From the NCBI GenBank assembly GCA_030824255.1, contig JAVBYB010000104.1:1-7618 (forward strand): 7,618 nt of DNA. Reading direction: 5' to 3'. Below, piece after piece: positions 7,325-7,618 of the stretch. The notes under the pieces were generated by a model. It searched no databases and had not been told where the DNA came from. It was given only the letters and a program-made list of their open reading frames with translations. This DNA comes from a bacterium. GTDB lineage: Bacteria > Pseudomonadota > Alphaproteobacteria > Caulobacterales > Hyphomonadaceae. The position numbers were made by a program, and so were the translations under genes. Numbering within the stretch: the first letter of the stretch is position 1; each line of letters starts with the position of its first letter.

Positions 7325-7346
7325 GCAGGTTGTTCGACCAACTTGT
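7325..7346 (+). repeat. Weak hairpin after the DUF2855 gene
   Basis: GCAGGTTG (7325-7332) can pair with CAACTTGT (7339-7346) around the loop TTCGAC, giving eight pairs of which two are G-U. It lies 28 bases after the DUF2855 stop. No T-run follows, so it may be only a weak end-of-operon structure or a chance pairing. It falls in the 75-base gap before the antitoxin-like gene; no clear promoter is visible there. Confidence 0.25.
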
Positions 7347-7372
7347 TAGCACTTCGCAGCCTACGGTCCTCG

Positions 7373-7594
7373 ATGACCTCCCGCATCGAAGCCGTGATCC
7401 ACCGCCTGCGCGAGTTGCCAGAGGCGGAGCAGGAGATGCTCGCGGGTGAGATCGAGGCGCTGCTGATGGAGCCAGCCTCGCTCCTCAACGCCGTGCAATG
7501 GCGCGAGGTGGAAGACGAGATCGACACGGATGATGGCGTGCGCATGTCGCATGCGGACGTGATGGGCCGGATGCGCCTGAAGTTTGGACGATGA
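7373..7594 (+). CDS. Small antitoxin-like protein (type II toxin-antitoxin)
   Basis: A 73-residue, strongly helical and acidic protein. Its first half, SRIEAVIHRLRELPEAEQEM, has the 'x-x-L-R-x-L-P-x-x-x-Q-x-x-x-A' pattern common in small addiction-module antitoxins, and its tail MSHADVMGRMRLKFGR resembles the 'v-s-H-e-x-V-m-x-x-l-r' ending of antitoxins paired with RelE/ParE-type toxins. Such proteins bind and neutralise a toxin encoded just downstream and usually repress their own operon. ATG 7373 is chosen because the antitoxin pattern begins there; an upstream TTG at 7343 would add an unrelated stretch. No strong ribosome binding site is visible (only ACGG). A possible toxin start lies 10 bases after its stop. 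The DNA-binding part is not obvious, so the exact antitoxin family is left open, and a stand-alone helical protein is an alternative. Confidence 0.65.
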   Translation: MTSRIEAVIHRLRELPEAEQEMLAGEIEALLMEPASLLNAVQWREVEDEIDTDDGVRMSHADVMGRMRLKFGR

Positions 7595-7604
7595 GGTTCG
7601 GCCG

Positions 7605-7618
7605 ATGATAATCTCATG
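7605..7618 (+). CDS. Possible start of a downstream toxin gene (partial)
   Basis: Only 14 bases are in the window. ATG 7605 reads M-I-I-S and then TG of an unfinished codon. GAGG at 7593-7596 is a suitable ribosome binding site 8 bases upstream. An ATG at 7591 overlapping the antitoxin stop stops after five codons, so it is not the start. A RelE/ParE-type toxin would fit the position and the short hydrophobic beginning, but identity cannot be read from four residues. Confidence 0.35.

Noticed and set aside
7591..7608. ATG 7591 overlapping the antitoxin stop as the toxin start.
   Set aside because: It reads five codons and then meets TGA at 7606-7608.

Overview
The window is a high-GC, gene-dense, single-strand stretch that looks like the chromosome of an alphaproteobacterium. 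The main reason is the left end: the last ~50 codons of a PopZ-type polar organising protein, followed by a valS gene whose product has alphaproteobacterial character. A popZ-valS neighbourhood is known from Caulobacter. I would place it loosely near the Caulobacterales/Hyphomonadales, without being sure of the family. No rRNA, tRNA, CRISPR array, insertion sequence or phage gene is visible.

Layout, all on the + strand. 1-158: 3' end of popZ. 159-310: spacer with a strong intrinsic terminator (232-263). 311-3286: valS, complete, with a compositionally odd internal segment around 1510-1876. 3317-4300: a lipoprotein version of an isoaspartyl peptidase/L-asparaginase, whose ribosome binding site lies in a small hairpin. 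4323-4763: a small predicted lipoprotein of unknown function with a weak resemblance to the TonB C-terminal fold. 4831-5766: an aldo/keto reductase. 5763-6191: a four-helix DoxX-family membrane protein that overlaps the reductase stop by 4 bases. 6227-7297: a DUF2855 (MDR-like) oxidoreductase. 7373-7594: a small antitoxin-like protein. From 7605 a toxin gene may begin, cut off by the window end.

How the genes may work together. Spacings between 3287 and 7297 are short (22 to 67 bases) and no clear intrinsic terminator separates the genes, so they could form one or two transcription units. The tightest group is aldo/keto reductase - DoxX - DUF2855: two predicted soluble nucleotide-dependent oxidoreductases around a small membrane protein. 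This suggests a redox or detoxification job, but the substrate cannot be read from the sequence. The two lipoproteins before it are cell-envelope proteins. The right end looks like the start of a type II toxin-antitoxin pair.

Most of the window is ordinary. The items most worth a second look are the foreign-looking insert inside ValRS, the envelope-directed isoaspartyl peptidase with a possibly occluded ribosome binding site, and the reductase-DoxX-DUF2855 cassette.
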